Part shown: positions 38,293-47,104 of the stretch, one piece after another
Layout of the letters: every line of letters starts with the position of its first letter
Position numbering within the stretch: the first letter of the stretch is position 1
DNA from: JAENVT01 sp963805445
GTDB taxonomy: Bacteria; Actinomycetota; Acidimicrobiia; Acidimicrobiales; Ilumatobacteraceae
NCBI GenBank assembly: GCA_963805445.1
Contig: CAWDUI010000055.1
Coordinates: forward strand, 186,001-250,000
Direction: 5' to 3'
Length of the DNA: 64,000 bases
Position numbers and translations under genes: made by a program
Notes under the pieces: generated by a model
The model's input: the letters and a program-made list of their open reading frames with translations, nothing else
The model's database searches: none
What the model was told of the DNA's origin: nothing

Positions 38293-39063
38293 ATGCGTGT
38301 CGCGGCAATTCAACACGACATCACCTGGTGCGACCGCGATGCCAACTTCGCCCACCTCGCACCGTTGATTGCCGGCGCGGCAGCCGCAGGCGCCCGCCTG
38401 ATCCTGCTCAGCGAGACGTTCTCGACCGGTTTCGCCACCGATCGCGACGATCTCGGCGAACCCGAGGGTGGGCCGTCTTCGCAGTTCCTCAGCGATCAGG
38501 CCCGTCTCCACGGTGTGTGGATCGGGGGGTCGTGCCCGGAGATCGCTGCCGACGCTCCCGCCGACGACCAGCGTCCGTACAACACGCTCGTGCTGGTCGC
38601 ACCGGATGGCACACAGCACCGCTACCGCAAGATCCACCCGTTCACCTACGGCGGCGAGACCAAGCACTTCCGGGCCGGCGATCAGTTCGTCACGGTCGAC
38701 GTCGAAGGGCTTCGTGTCACCCTGTTCGTGTGCTACGACCTCCGCTTCGCAGACGAGTTCTGGCAAGTGGCCGACGACACCGATGTGTACCTGGTGCCGG
38801 CCAACTGGCCAGAGGCTCGACGGTTGCCGTGGATGGCTCTGCTCCAGGCACGAGCGATCGAGAACATGGCCTTCGTCGTCGGTTGCAACCGTGTCGGCAG
38901 CGGCAACGGTCTGCCGTACTGCGGCGATTCGCGCATCATCGACCCGCTGGGCGAGATCCTGGCCAGTGCATCGCAGACCGAGAGCATCCTGTTGGCCGAC
39001 ATCAGCGCCGAGCGGGTTGCCGAAGTTCGCGACCGGTTCCGATTCCTGCAGGACCGTCGCTAG
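38293..39063 (+). CDS. Carbon-nitrogen hydrolase, omega-amidase-like
   Basis: A 256-residue nitrilase-superfamily enzyme with catalytic Glu41 (LLSETFSTGF), Lys113 (YRKIHPFTYGGE) and Cys147 (LFVCYDLRFADEFW). This set and the KIHPF / CYDLRF wording match omega-amidases (NIT2, YafV), which hydrolyse 2-oxoglutaramate or 2-oxosuccinamate. It lies nine bases after the aminotransferase. The pair would complete the glutamine transaminase-omega-amidase pathway, used for example in methionine salvage. The stop codon overlaps the palindrome in front of the RHH gene. Confidence 0.87.
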   Translation: MRVAAIQHDITWCDRDANFAHLAPLIAGAAAAGARLILLSETFSTGFATDRDDLGEPEGGPSSQFLSDQARLHGVWIGGSCPEIAADAPADDQRPYNTLVLVAPDGTQHRYRKIHPFTYGGETKHFRAGDQFVTVDVEGLRVTLFVCYDLRFADEFWQVADDTDVYLVPANWPEARRLPWMALLQARAIENMAFVVGCNRVGSGNGLPYCGDSRIIDPLGEILASASQTESILLADISAERVAEVRDRFRFLQDRR

Positions 39064-39072
39064 CTTGCTAGC
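39059..39072. promoter_or_regulatory. Palindrome GCTAGC-TT-GCTAGC directly before the RHH gene
   Basis: Two copies of the self-complementary word GCTAGC with a TT spacer end one base before the ATG of the small ribbon-helix-helix gene. RHH proteins often bind such short paired sites and repress their own transcription. Binding here is inferred. Confidence 0.4.
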
Positions 39073-39240
39073 ATGCGAGCAATGTCCGGCGATGTGTTGA
39101 AGCAGTTCAACGTCTACCTCCCCAAGTCGCTCATCCGCGAGGTCAAACTCGCCGCGGTGGAACGGGAGCAGTCGTTGTCGGCGCTGACGGCCGAGGCATT
39201 GCGGGCGTTCATCGACACATCTCGAAAGGACCGGTCATGA
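39073..39240 (+). CDS. Small ribbon-helix-helix (CopG-like) protein
   Basis: A 55-residue protein (ATG 39073; ATG 39082 possible). KQFNVYLPKSLIREVKLAA is the beta strand and first helix, and REQSLSALTAEALRAFID the second helix, of the RHH fold. It is short enough to be missed by gene callers. Its stop overlaps the next ATG (ATGA). Antitoxin-like by fold, but the neighbour is a VOC protein and not a known toxin, so an autoregulatory repressor is more likely. Confidence 0.78.
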   Translation: MRAMSGDVLKQFNVYLPKSLIREVKLAAVEREQSLSALTAEALRAFIDTSRKDRS

Positions 39241-39578
39241 CCACCAACGGCTTCGGCCATCTCTACGTGGAGACCCACAACTGGGGCAAAGCGGTGGCGT
39301 TCTGGCAGCGGCTCGGCTTCACGTTGGACTTCGACACCGGCCACGGTTCGGGGATGATGAGCCACCCGGCAGGTGGCCCGACGATCTTCGTCGCCGAGCA
39401 GTCGATCGAAGATCCTCTCGCCGTGGAGGTGTACCTCGCCGCCGGGGCCGGCTACGAAGCGCCCGACGGCATCGACGTCGTCAGCCCGTTCCACGACACG
39501 CATTGGGGTACGAAGGTGATGGTGATCCAAGATCCCGATGGTCATCGTTTCCGCATCGAGGCACCGGGAAACGACTGA
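39237..39578 (+). CDS. Glyoxalase/bleomycin-resistance (VOC) family protein
   Basis: A 113-residue VOC-fold protein. GHLYVETHNWGKAVAFWQRLGF opens the first beta-alpha-beta unit and HWGTKVMVIQDPDGHRFRIEAP closes the second with the usual DPDGxxxE pattern. His8, Glu (EVYLAAG) and His (DTHWG) could bind a metal. The substrate is not known. It is translationally coupled to the RHH protein, which may regulate it. Confidence 0.83.
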   Translation: MTTNGFGHLYVETHNWGKAVAFWQRLGFTLDFDTGHGSGMMSHPAGGPTIFVAEQSIEDPLAVEVYLAAGAGYEAPDGIDVVSPFHDTHWGTKVMVIQDPDGHRFRIEAPGND

Positions 39579-39612
39579 GATCTGCTCTGCAGGCGACCGG
39601 TACGGTGTGGCG

Positions 39613-40225
39613 ATGACCAGCATTCGCACCCTTGCCGATCTGGAGGCGCTGTACGACACACCTGTGCCGGCGTCGATCACCAAGGAGATCGATCACCTCA
39701 CGGAACTGCATTGCGCCTACATCGAGGCCTCGCCGTTCGTCGTCGTGGCGACATCGGGCCCTGGTGGTCTCGACTGCTCGCCGCGCGGCGATCCAGCCCG
39801 GCTTCGTCCGGGTCGTCGACGAGCGAACACTGCTGATGCCGGATCGCCGCGGCAACAATCGACTCGACACGCTTCGCAACCTCGTCGGTGACCCGCGGAT
39901 CGGCCTGCTCTTCTTGGTGCCCGGCGTCGGGGTGACGTTACGCGTCAATGGCACGGCGGAGATCACAACGGATCACGCGTTGCGGGAGTCGTTCGCGATC
40001 GACGGCAAGCTGCCGGCCACGGTGATCGTCGTGACCACGACTTCCGTGTACACGCAGTGCCCGAAGGCGCTGATCCGCTCGCAACTGTGGGATCCGTCGC
40101 GTCACCGAGACCAGTCCGAGCTGCCATCGGTCGGTGACATCATGGAAGCGATCACGGCCGGCGAATTCGATGGCAAGGCCTACGACGCGGCGTACGCAGA
40201 ACGTGTGCGCCAGACCATCTACTGA
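39613..40225 (+). CDS. Pyridoxamine-5'-phosphate-oxidase-like flavoprotein (frameshifted)
   Basis: The start (TSIRTLADLEALYD) and FVVVATSGPGGLDCSPRGD are in one frame. After a shift near 39,795 the rest continues PGFVRVVDERTLLMPDRRGNN, LFLVPGVGVTLRVNGTAEI and a C-terminal region with QCPKALIRSQLWD. This is the MSMEG_1061-type branch of split-barrel FMN or F420-binding proteins, about 204 residues. Oxidoreductase activity is inferred from the family. It stands alone between the VOC protein and the FAD protein. Confidence 0.84.
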
Positions 40226-40299
40226 TCGTGGCGTATGGGCGCCCGGGGTAAGGTGCGCTGCGGATCAACGCCGTGCATTCGGAGAAGAGGGGGCTTGTC

Positions 40300-41702
40300 G
40301 TGGGGCGAATCGTTTTTGTAGGTGGTGGGATCGTCGGCACGTGCGCCGCGATGATGCTCGCCAATGATGGTCACGACGTGACCGTGCTCGAACGTGACCC
40401 CACTCCACCACCGCCGCCCGACACGGCGTGGGACGAATGGGATCGGCGCGGCGTCAACCAGTTCCGCATGCTGCACTTCCTCCTCCCCAGGTTCCGCGAG
40501 GTCGCCGAAGCGGAGCTGCCCGGCCTGACCGAGGCAATGGTTGCTGCGGGCGCGCTGAAGATGAACCCGTTGGCAGGGATTCCCGACGAGCTGACAGGGG
40601 GGTGGCGTGAGACCGATTCCCGGTTCGACACGGTCACGGCCCGTCGACCTGGTCGGCGAGTCGGTCGTGGCTGCCCTTGCCGTGGCGACGCCGGGGGTCA
40701 CGATCCGCCGCGGCGTCGGCGTGGCGGGCGTACTCAGCACGACTGGCTCCGACGGCGTGGTGCATGTCACCGGCGTGCGCACCGAGGGCGGCGACGACGT
40801 TCCCGCAGACCTCGTCGTCGATGCGGGTGGACGGCGTTCGGCGATGCCGAGTTGGCTGCGCGACGCGGGCTCACCGGGTCCCGGACGAGATGATCGAGGA
40901 CTGCGGGTTCGTGTACTACGGCCGCCACTTCCGATCTGCCGACGGGTCGATCCCACCAGCCTTCGGTGGCCTGTTGCAGCCGTACGGCTCGGTATCGGTC
41001 CTCACGCTTCCGGCCGACAACGGCACGTGGGGCGTCGGCGTGATCACCAGCTCGAAAGACGCCGCGTTGCGCAGCATGACGGAGATCGACTGCTGGGAGA
41101 AGGTCGTCCACGCATACCCGCTCGTCGCCCACTGGATCGACGCCGAGCCGATCACCGACGTGAAGGTGATGGCCAAGATCGAAGATCGTCAACGGAACTA
41201 CGTGGTCGACGGAGCACCAGTTGCCACCGGGGTGATCCCCCTCGCCGATGCGTGGGCATGCACCAACCCGTCGCTCGGTCGCGGCATCTCGATGGGGATC
41301 ATGCATGCCGCGGCGCTGCGTTCGATGATGCGCGACGCGCCCCTCGACGATCCGAGGGCGTTCGCACTCCAGTGGGACACCGTGACCAACGAACAGATCG
41401 GGCCACTGTTCGCCGACACCCTGGCGTTCGACCGCCATCGCCTGGCCGAGATCGAAGCGTTCATCGAGGGCCGACCGTACGAGACCGACGATCCCGGCTG
41501 GTTGCTCGGCAGGGCGCTGGAGAGCGCCGTCATCAAGGATCCCGACCTGCTGCGCGGCTTCATGGAGATCGTGTCGCTCATCGATCGCGGCGTCAACGTG
41601 CTGTCGCGTCCCGGCGTCGCCGAGCGCGCCCTGGAGTTGGCTGACCCCACCCCGCCGCCGGGTCCCGACCGGGCTGAACTGCTCACCCTCGTCGGTGCCT
41701 GA
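40300..41702 (+). CDS. FAD-dependent oxidoreductase / monooxygenase-like protein (two frameshifts)
   Basis: GTG 40300 with a purine-rich site (GAGGGGG) seven bases before it. RIVFVGGGIVGTCAAMMLAND is the FAD dinucleotide-binding fold, followed by VLERDP. Frame changes occur near 40,620 and near 40,885; the third part contains GVIPLADAWACTNPSLGRGISMG, the second FAD motif of the GD type. Joined length is about 467 residues. It resembles geranylgeranyl-reductase/halogenase-type FAD proteins without known substrate. It is 13 bases before the alpha/beta hydrolase and probably cotranscribed with it. Confidence 0.8.
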
Positions 41703-41715
41703 GAAAGGAACGGAT

Positions 41716-42534
41716 ATGAAGAACATCGCTCTCGGCGATCTGACCTTTGCCGTGCAGGACGAAGGCGACGGCCCCGCTGTCGTGCTGCTGCACGGCTTCC
41801 CCGACTCGCACTCGCTGTGGCGACACCAGGTGCCCGTGCTGGTCGATGCGGGCTATCGCGTGATCGCCCCCGACCTTCGCGGCTTCGGTGACTCGTCGAA
41901 GCCCGAAGGCATCGACGAGTACGGGATCCTCAACATCGCCGGCGACGTCATGGGGATCCTCGATTCGCTCGGCGTGCAACGCGCCCACGTGGTCGGCCAC
42001 GACTGGGGTGCGGCGCTTGCCTGGGCGATGGCTGCCTTCATCGGCGATCGGGTCGATCACCTGGTGGCGCTTTCGGTGGGCCATCCGTCTGCCTTCCGCG
42101 ACGTCGGCAACGTGCAGCGGCAGAAGTCGTGGTACATGCTGCTGTTCCAGTTCGAGGGAATCGCCGAGCAATGGCTGTCGGCCGACGACTTCGCCAACAT
42201 GCGTGCCTGGGCAAACCATCCCGACATGGACCAGGTCGCCGTCGACCTGGCCCGCCCCGGCGCCTTGACGGCCGCGCTCAACTGGTACCGCGCCAACGTC
42301 CACCCGCGCACGTGGATCGAGCCACCGATGGTCTTCCCGCAGGTGCAGGCGCCGACGATGGGCGTGTGGAGCTCCGGCGACTTCGCCCTCGACGAGGCCG
42401 GCATGACGGGCTCGCAGCGCTACATCGACGGTTCGTGGCGCTACGAGCGCCTCGAGGGCGCCGGCCACTGGATGCAGCTCGAAGCGCCCGATCAGGTGTC
42501 TGCGCTGCTGGTCGATTTCCTCCCTGCGCCGTAG
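41716..42534 (+). CDS. Alpha/beta hydrolase of the epoxide hydrolase / haloalkane dehalogenase type
   Basis: A 272-residue protein from ATG 41716, with AAAGGAA ten bases before it. VVLLHGFPDSHSLWRHQ holds the oxyanion HGxP motif, VVGHDWGAALAW has Asp as nucleophile, and the catalytic His lies in GAGHWMQLEAPD. Asp in place of Ser indicates epoxide hydrolases or dehalogenases. Coupling to the FAD monooxygenase-like gene suggests that an epoxide formed by the latter is opened here; this is inference. Confidence 0.87.
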   Translation: MKNIALGDLTFAVQDEGDGPAVVLLHGFPDSHSLWRHQVPVLVDAGYRVIAPDLRGFGDSSKPEGIDEYGILNIAGDVMGILDSLGVQRAHVVGHDWGAALAWAMAAFIGDRVDHLVALSVGHPSAFRDVGNVQRQKSWYMLLFQFEGIAEQWLSADDFANMRAWANHPDMDQVAVDLARPGALTAALNWYRANVHPRTWIEPPMVFPQVQAPTMGVWSSGDFALDEAGMTGSQRYIDGSWRYERLEGAGHWMQLEAPDQVSALLVDFLPAP

Positions 42535-42627
42535 GCGGTCACGCAGCCGCTCGTCGAGCAGTCGCGTCGCGGTTGTTCAATATCCGTATGAAATCGCGCG
42601 AAGGCGTCGAGGGTTCGGGGAGGTGCC

Positions 42628-43536
42628 GTGACGGGTCAGCGAGTGTTGGTCACCGGGTCGACGGGGGTGCTGGGTCGACGGGTCGTTCCGCTACTGGTCG
42701 AAGCGGGTCACACGGTGACCGCCGTCGTGCGATCCGAGACAAAGGCGGTTGCGGCACGCGCCGGCGGAGCGACCCCCGTCGAGGTCGATCTGTTCGATCG
42801 CCGAGCGATGCGGGCCGCCCTCGCCGGCTTCGACACCGTCGCCCATCTGGCGACACACATCCCGACCGGGCCGTCTGCGCTACAACGATCGGGATGGCGC
42901 GTCAACGACTCGCTTCGGCGGGAGGCCTCCGCGGTGATTGCCGGCGCAGCCGTCGACGCAGGCGTCGGGCGGATGATCCAAGAATCCATCACGTTCCCGT
43001 ACATCGACGGCGGCGAGGCGTGGATCGACGAGCAGTGCGAACGCCAGTACTACTGGGGCAACGACAGCGTCGCAGCAGCGGAGGCTTCGGCGTCCGGCGT
43101 GACATGCCGCAGGTGGTGTCGGCGTTGTGCTGCGGTTTCGCGATGTTCATGGCGCCCGACAGCGCGCACACCAACAGCACCGTGCGCGCCGCGCAAGAAC
43201 GGACTGTTCACCCTGGTCGGCCCGATCGACGGGTACGTGTCGTTCATCCACATCGACGACGCTGCTGCCGCAGTAGTCGCCGCGCTCTCCGCTCCGGCCG
43301 GGGTGTACAACGTGGCCGAACCCGAGCCCCTTCGCCGCTCAGCACACCGTGACGCGCTGGCCGAAGTGGTCGGCCAGTCGAAGCTTCGACCCGTTCCGGC
43401 CGTTGTCGAGCCGCCCGGCAGCGACGTCGTCAACAGCCTCGCCCGGTCGCACCGCATCTCGTCGCAACTCCTCCGAGGGGTGTCAGCATGGACACCGAAG
43501 ATTCACTGCATCGACCGTTGGAAGGAGCTCGGATGA
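42628..43536 (+). CDS. NAD(P)-dependent epimerase/dehydratase-like SDR (internal compensated frameshifts)
   Basis: GTG start preceded by GGGGAGG. VLVTGSTGVLGRRV is the cofactor-binding loop and HLATHIPTG the next conserved strand. Between about 43,090 and 43,185 the continuous frame reads as Arg/Cys-rich nonsense, while another frame gives FAMFMAPDSAHTN; two opposite one-base errors would restore it. The end resumes with GYVSFIHIDDAAAAVVAAL and GVYNVAEPEP. About 302 residues. The substrate is unknown. It is coupled to the membrane protein by ATGA. Confidence 0.78.
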   Translation: MTGQRVLVTGSTGVLGRRVVPLLVEAGHTVTAVVRSETKAVAARAGGATPVEVDLFDRRAMRAALAGFDTVAHLATHIPTGPSALQRSGWRVNDSLRREASAVIAGAAVDAGVGRMIQESITFPYIDGGEAWIDEQCERQYYWGNDSVAAAEASASGVTCRRWCRRCAAVSRCSWRPTARTPTAPCAPRKNGLFTLVGPIDGYVSFIHIDDAAAAVVAALSAPAGVYNVAEPEPLRRSAHRDALAEVVGQSKLRPVPAVVEPPGSDVVNSLARSHRISSQLLRGVSAWTPKIHCIDRWKELG

Positions 43537-43985
43537 CGTACCGCAGATGGCTCAGGATCGCCCTCGGTTACCTCGCCCTGGTCTCACTGGAGATCGGTTT
43601 GTGGGCGCAGTTCGCGCCACGATCCTTCTACGACCACTTCCCCGGATTGGGACGCACCTGGGTCAGTGTCGACGGGCCGTACAACGAACACCTCGTCCGC
43701 GATGTGGGCGGGCTGAACCTGGGCTTGGCCGCAGTGTTGATCGTCGCCCTTGTCACGCTGTCGCGGCCGACCATCATCGCCGCAGCAGCAGCGTCACTGC
43801 TGTATGGCATCCCGCACCTCGTCTACCACATCTTCAACACCGACGGCCTGGCGTCCGGCGACATCGCCGTCAGTCTCGGCGGGCTCGCCCTCTTCGCCGT
43901 CGTTCCGATCGCCTTGATCGCCGTAAGTCTCAAGATCTCGGCGCCGGCGGGACGACTAGCGTCGCCGAAATGGAGTCGACGATGA
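43533..43985 (+). CDS. Small four-helix membrane protein of unknown function
   Basis: About 150 residues from ATG 43533, which overlaps the preceding stop. Four hydrophobic segments are visible: LRIALGYLALVSLEIGLWA, VGGLNLGLAAVLIVALVTL, IIAAAAASLLYGIPHLVYH and LGGLALFAVVPIALIAVSL. Arg/Asp residues between the first two (FAPRSFYDHFPG) are typical of uncharacterised actinobacterial membrane proteins. I do not recognise a functional family. Coupling on both sides suggests one operon from 42,628 to 44,383. Confidence 0.7.
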   Translation: MTYRRWLRIALGYLALVSLEIGLWAQFAPRSFYDHFPGLGRTWVSVDGPYNEHLVRDVGGLNLGLAAVLIVALVTLSRPTIIAAAAASLLYGIPHLVYHIFNTDGLASGDIAVSLGGLALFAVVPIALIAVSLKISAPAGRLASPKWSRR

Positions 43986-44383
43986 ACGAGGGCGAGCTGG
44001 CGGTCGGTCTGGCGCAGACGCCGAACTACCGATACGCAGATCGAGCCGGGAGCCGCCTGTACGTCGCCGGGCAAGTTCCTCGTGATGCGGAGTCACAGCT
44101 GGTCGGTCACGGCGACCCGATCGCCCAGGCGACCCAGTGCCTGGAGAACCTGTTCACCCTGATCGCCCACCACGGATTCTCCAAGCACGACATCCACCAG
44201 TTGACGGTGTATGTCGTCGGGCCTCAGCAGAACCTGCGCGATGCATGGGTCGCCGTCACCGATTGCTTCGACGGCAACGTGCCACCGGCCACCCTGCTCG
44301 GCGTCGCACTGCTCGGATACGTCGACCAACTCGTCGAGGTCGACGCGGTGGTCGAGCGACTGGCGGACTCCGTGATCGAGTGA
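43982..44383 (+). CDS. Rid-family (YjgF/YER057c) protein lacking the RidA arginine
   Basis: A 133-residue protein from ATG 43982 (ATG 43970 also possible) that overlaps the membrane-protein stop. SRLYVAGQVPRDAE, QATQCLENLFTLIAHHGFS and VVGPQQNLRDAWVAVTDCF form the chorismate-mutase-like trimer fold. RidA imine deaminases carry Arg in a PPARxxxGV motif; here it is NVPPATLLGV, with Thr instead, so deaminase activity of the RidA type is doubtful. It probably belongs to another Rid subfamily. Confidence 0.84.
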   Translation: MNEGELAVGLAQTPNYRYADRAGSRLYVAGQVPRDAESQLVGHGDPIAQATQCLENLFTLIAHHGFSKHDIHQLTVYVVGPQQNLRDAWVAVTDCFDGNVPPATLLGVALLGYVDQLVEVDAVVERLADSVIE

Positions 44384-44388
44384 ACCGG

Positions 44389-44874
44389 TCAGCCCAGCGG
44401 CAGTGCCAGCAGGCTGACCGTCTTGTTGCCTCCGTCGGTGTCTTGCTGGCCGACTTCGCGGAAGCCGATCGAGTGGTGGAACAACAACGACGCCTCGTTA
44501 CGGGGTCGAATGTTGACCTCGCACAGCAGACGAGGGAACACGCCGGTGAATCGAGCGATGATCTGGTCGTAGAACGCCTTGCCGATGCCGAGGCGCCGGT
44601 AGGTGGGATCGACAGCGATGCGGTCGAGATAGACGAAATCGTCGTAGTTGCGACTGAACCAGCCGTAGTTCAAGCTGGCGTAGTCGACCCCCGGCGGGAA
44701 CGTGATGCAGAAGCCGGCGAAGGCGCCGTCGACTTCGGCCGTCAGGGCCAGGCTGGCCATGCCCAGCAGTCGCTCGATCTCGTCGGCGTCGAGTTCATTG
44801 AGGGCTGGGATGCTGCGGTTGTTGAGCGCCAGCGCAGCGGGCAGGTCGTCGGCAATCGATTCTCGAATGTTCAC
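44389..44874 (-). CDS. GNAT-family N-acetyltransferase
   Basis: A 161-residue acetyltransferase. RESIADDLPAALALNNR begins the fold, FVYLDRIAVDPTYRRLGIGKAFYD contains the acetyl-CoA-binding RxxGxG/A loop, and NEASLLFHHSIGFREVGQQ is the final conserved helix. The target is not known. It is the last gene of the long minus-strand run and ends five bases from the convergent Rid gene. Confidence 0.87.
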   Translation of the reverse strand: MNIRESIADDLPAALALNNRSIPALNELDADEIERLLGMASLALTAEVDGAFAGFCITFPPGVDYASLNYGWFSRNYDDFVYLDRIAVDPTYRRLGIGKAFYDQIIARFTGVFPRLLCEVNIRPRNEASLLFHHSIGFREVGQQDTDGGNKTVSLLALPLG

Positions 44875-44910
44875 CGCTCGAACCGTATTCGACCGAACCG
44901 CCCGCCGGCC

Positions 44911-45345
44911 TCACTGTCGAGGCGCGCCGTCGCCCAGCAACGTTCTCAGCGCTTCGGGCAGTTCGTCGATCGAGCGCAGCAGCACGGTCAGCGAGCACTC
45001 GATCATCAGGTTGATCACCTCATGATCGAAGCGCCGCCGCCAGTCGGTGTGCAGCCCGATGATCGGCTTGCCGAGCGCATAGGCAAAGCCGAGCTCCCAC
45101 GCCGTGCCGTCGTCGGTGATGATCCCGTTGAGGTTGGCGACCACCGCATCGCATTCCGTGATGCCGCGACGGTCGTTGGCGAAGATGGCGGCGACGTTGT
45201 GCTGATCCTTCGGAGGGTTGTCGCGGTGCGGCAGGAAGGTGGCGAACCCGGCCGCCGCGACCGTCTGCTCGACCGTCTCGATCCACCACCGCTCGCCCTC
45301 GTCGAACAACGGCCCGGCGACGTAGACCCGACGCGGCTCGGTCAT
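44911..45345 (-). CDS. Nucleoside 2-deoxyribosyltransferase-like protein
   Basis: A 144-residue protein with RRVYVAGPLFDEGERWW, a central ITECDAVVANLNGI and DDGTAWELGFAYALGKPIIGL, the catalytic Glu being in the GTAWE(L/I)G motif of the family. Such enzymes transfer or hydrolyse deoxyribosyl groups, or as DNPH1-like proteins cleave modified nucleotides to prevent misuse. Its ATG overlaps the CoA-transferase stop by four bases. Confidence 0.87.
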   Translation of the reverse strand: MTEPRRVYVAGPLFDEGERWWIETVEQTVAAAGFATFLPHRDNPPKDQHNVAAIFANDRRGITECDAVVANLNGIITDDGTAWELGFAYALGKPIIGLHTDWRRRFDHEVINLMIECSLTVLLRSIDELPEALRTLLGDGAPRQ

Positions 45346-46487
45346 CGCCCGTCACCCCAGCCGTCGGCGCGAATCTCGTCGCCGTCGGCATCGAGGCCAC
45401 GACCTTGCCAGCGCAATGCACCGGGCGTCGCGCTGAGGCGGGCGATCAGTCCCTGCATCGGCGTGCCATCGACGGCGACGATCGCCTCGCGTGCCGCGTA
45501 GTGCGGGTCGACGGCGATGTCAGCCATGGTCATCACCGGCCCGATCGCCGCTTCGGCGGCGGTGAACGCCTCCATCACCTCCGCCTGCGTCCGTTGGGCG
45601 CACCACTCGGTCATCACCGCCTCGAGGGCGTCGCGGTGCTCCATGCGAGCGCCGAACGAGGCAAATCGCGGGTCGTCGCCGACACCGAGCAGGTTCAGCA
45701 CGCGAGTGGCCACCGAATCACTCGACGTCGACACGCCGATCCACTGCCCATCGCGGCACTGATACGTGCCGCGTGGCACGGAGTACGGCAGGCCCGAGCC
45801 CAGCCGCTCCTGCATCTGCCCGGTCAACTCGTACAGCGAGATCAACGGGCCCATCAGCTGGAACAGGCTCTCGAGCAGGCTGACATCGACCACTTGGCCC
45901 ACGCCGCTGTGCAGGGCGACCATCGTGGCGAACGCGGCGACGACTGCGGTGACCTCGTCGGTGAGAGCGATCGGCGGCAGCAGAGGCTGCCCACCGGGCT
46001 CGCCGGAGATCGCCGCCAGCCCCGACATCGACTCGGCGATCGTCGCGAACCCGGGCCGGTTGCGATACGGGCCTGTCTGGCCGAACCCGGTGACCCGTGT
46101 GATGACCAACCGGGGGTTGAGGGCATGCAGGGCGTCGGGGCCGAGGCCGAGCCGTTCGAGCGTGCCGGGACGGAAGTTCTCGATCAGCACATCGGCCTCG
46201 GTGACCAAACTGCGCACGACATCGAGGTCGTCGGCCGACTTCAGGTCGATGGCGATCGTGCGCTTGTTGCGGTTGACCAGCTTCCACCACAGCCCCTCGC
46301 CGTCACGTGGATCGCGCCACGCCAACCTGCGCAAGCTGTCGCCACCGTCGGGTCGCTCGACCTTGATGACGTCCGCCCCGAAGTCGGCGAGGTACCGGGC
46401 GCAGTTCGGCCCGGCCAGCACCGTCGAGAGGTCGAGGACGCGCAGGTCGTGCAGGGGCATGGGGGCGGTCGGGCTTTCGGGACTCAC
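45342..46487 (-). CDS. CaiB/BaiF-type (family III) CoA-transferase
   Basis: A 381-residue protein. LRVLDLSTVLAGPNCARYLADFG and VIKVERPDGGDSLR form the CoA-binding N-terminus; IENFRPGTLERLGLG and GFGQTGPYRNRPGF follow. The catalytic Asp of family III is normally in the PGxD segment; here PGFATIAESMSG has Ala at that place, as in a subgroup where Asp is replaced. It may therefore act as a racemase or lyase-like relative, or use another residue. It may start at ATG 46460 instead. Substrate unknown. Confidence 0.85.
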   Translation of the reverse strand: MSPESPTAPMPLHDLRVLDLSTVLAGPNCARYLADFGADVIKVERPDGGDSLRRLAWRDPRDGEGLWWKLVNRNKRTIAIDLKSADDLDVVRSLVTEADVLIENFRPGTLERLGLGPDALHALNPRLVITRVTGFGQTGPYRNRPGFATIAESMSGLAAISGEPGGQPLLPPIALTDEVTAVVAAFATMVALHSGVGQVVDVSLLESLFQLMGPLISLYELTGQMQERLGSGLPYSVPRGTYQCRDGQWIGVSTSSDSVATRVLNLLGVGDDPRFASFGARMEHRDALEAVMTEWCAQRTQAEVMEAFTAAEAAIGPVMTMADIAVDPHYAAREAIVAVDGTPMQGLIARLSATPGALRWQGRGLDADGDEIRADGWGDGR

Positions 46488-46492
46488 GAGGC

Positions 46493-47104
46493 TCAGCGCA
46501 GCACGTTCAGGTCGTCAGGCAGAGCACCCCGGCCGGTCAGCGCCGACAGCAGCGTGATCGGTTCGGCGAGCTGAGCCATCAAGGCAACGACCATCGACGA
46601 GGTCGCCGGTCGCAGCACCATCGGCTGCCCGGTTGCCCGCTGCAGGTCGAGGGTGTGCAAGGAGAGCTCGGCAGCACGCGTTGCCAGGTACTCGATGAAC
46701 ATCATCTGGCCCACCCTGGTCTCGACCACATCGTCATCCGCGGTCGAGGCGACCAGAGCCAGCACGCGTTGGGCGGTCGCTTCGCTCTCGCCGACGGGAT
46801 CGGCCAACTGGGCACCGCCGAGCCGGCCACGCTCGGCAACGCCGATGTGCACGTTCGGATCACCGAGCGCCGTCTGGTAGTACTCGGTGGCATCGGTGAT
46901 CACTCGGTCGACGGTGGGCTCGGCAGCGAGATATCGCTCGATCGTGGTGAACCCGCGCAGCATGTGCGCGGTGAGCTCCCTCACCGTCCACTCACCGAGA
47001 CCCGGGAGCTCCCACTGATGGGGCTGGACCCGTTGGATCGTCGTCAACAACACGGTGGTGGCGTCCTCGAACGCAGCCCTCACCGCAGCGGGATGTTGAA
47101 GCAC
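46493..47104 (-). CDS. Mycothiol-dependent DinB/maleylpyruvate-isomerase-fold protein
   Basis: A 203-residue four-helix protein. LGEWTVRELTAHMLRGFTTI near residue 37 and AAELSLHTLDLQRA near residue 145 carry the His residues of the metal site in the DinB_2/MDMPI family, which uses mycothiol as cofactor in actinobacteria. The reaction may be an isomerisation or thiol transfer. Its ATG lies inside the end of the phosphoesterase gene (25 bases overlap), a sign of cotranscription. Confidence 0.82.
   Translation of the reverse strand: MLQHPAAVRAAFEDATTVLLTTIQRVQPHQWELPGLGEWTVRELTAHMLRGFTTIERYLAAEPTVDRVITDATEYYQTALGDPNVHIGVAERGRLGGAQLADPVGESEATAQRVLALVASTADDDVVETRVGQMMFIEYLATRAAELSLHTLDLQRATGQPMVLRPATSSMVVALMAQLAEPITLLSALTGRGALPDDLNVLR

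Noticed and set aside
39073..39578. Classical toxin-antitoxin pair
   Set aside because: The RHH partner is a VOC-fold protein with no similarity to ParE, RelE, PIN or Fic toxins.
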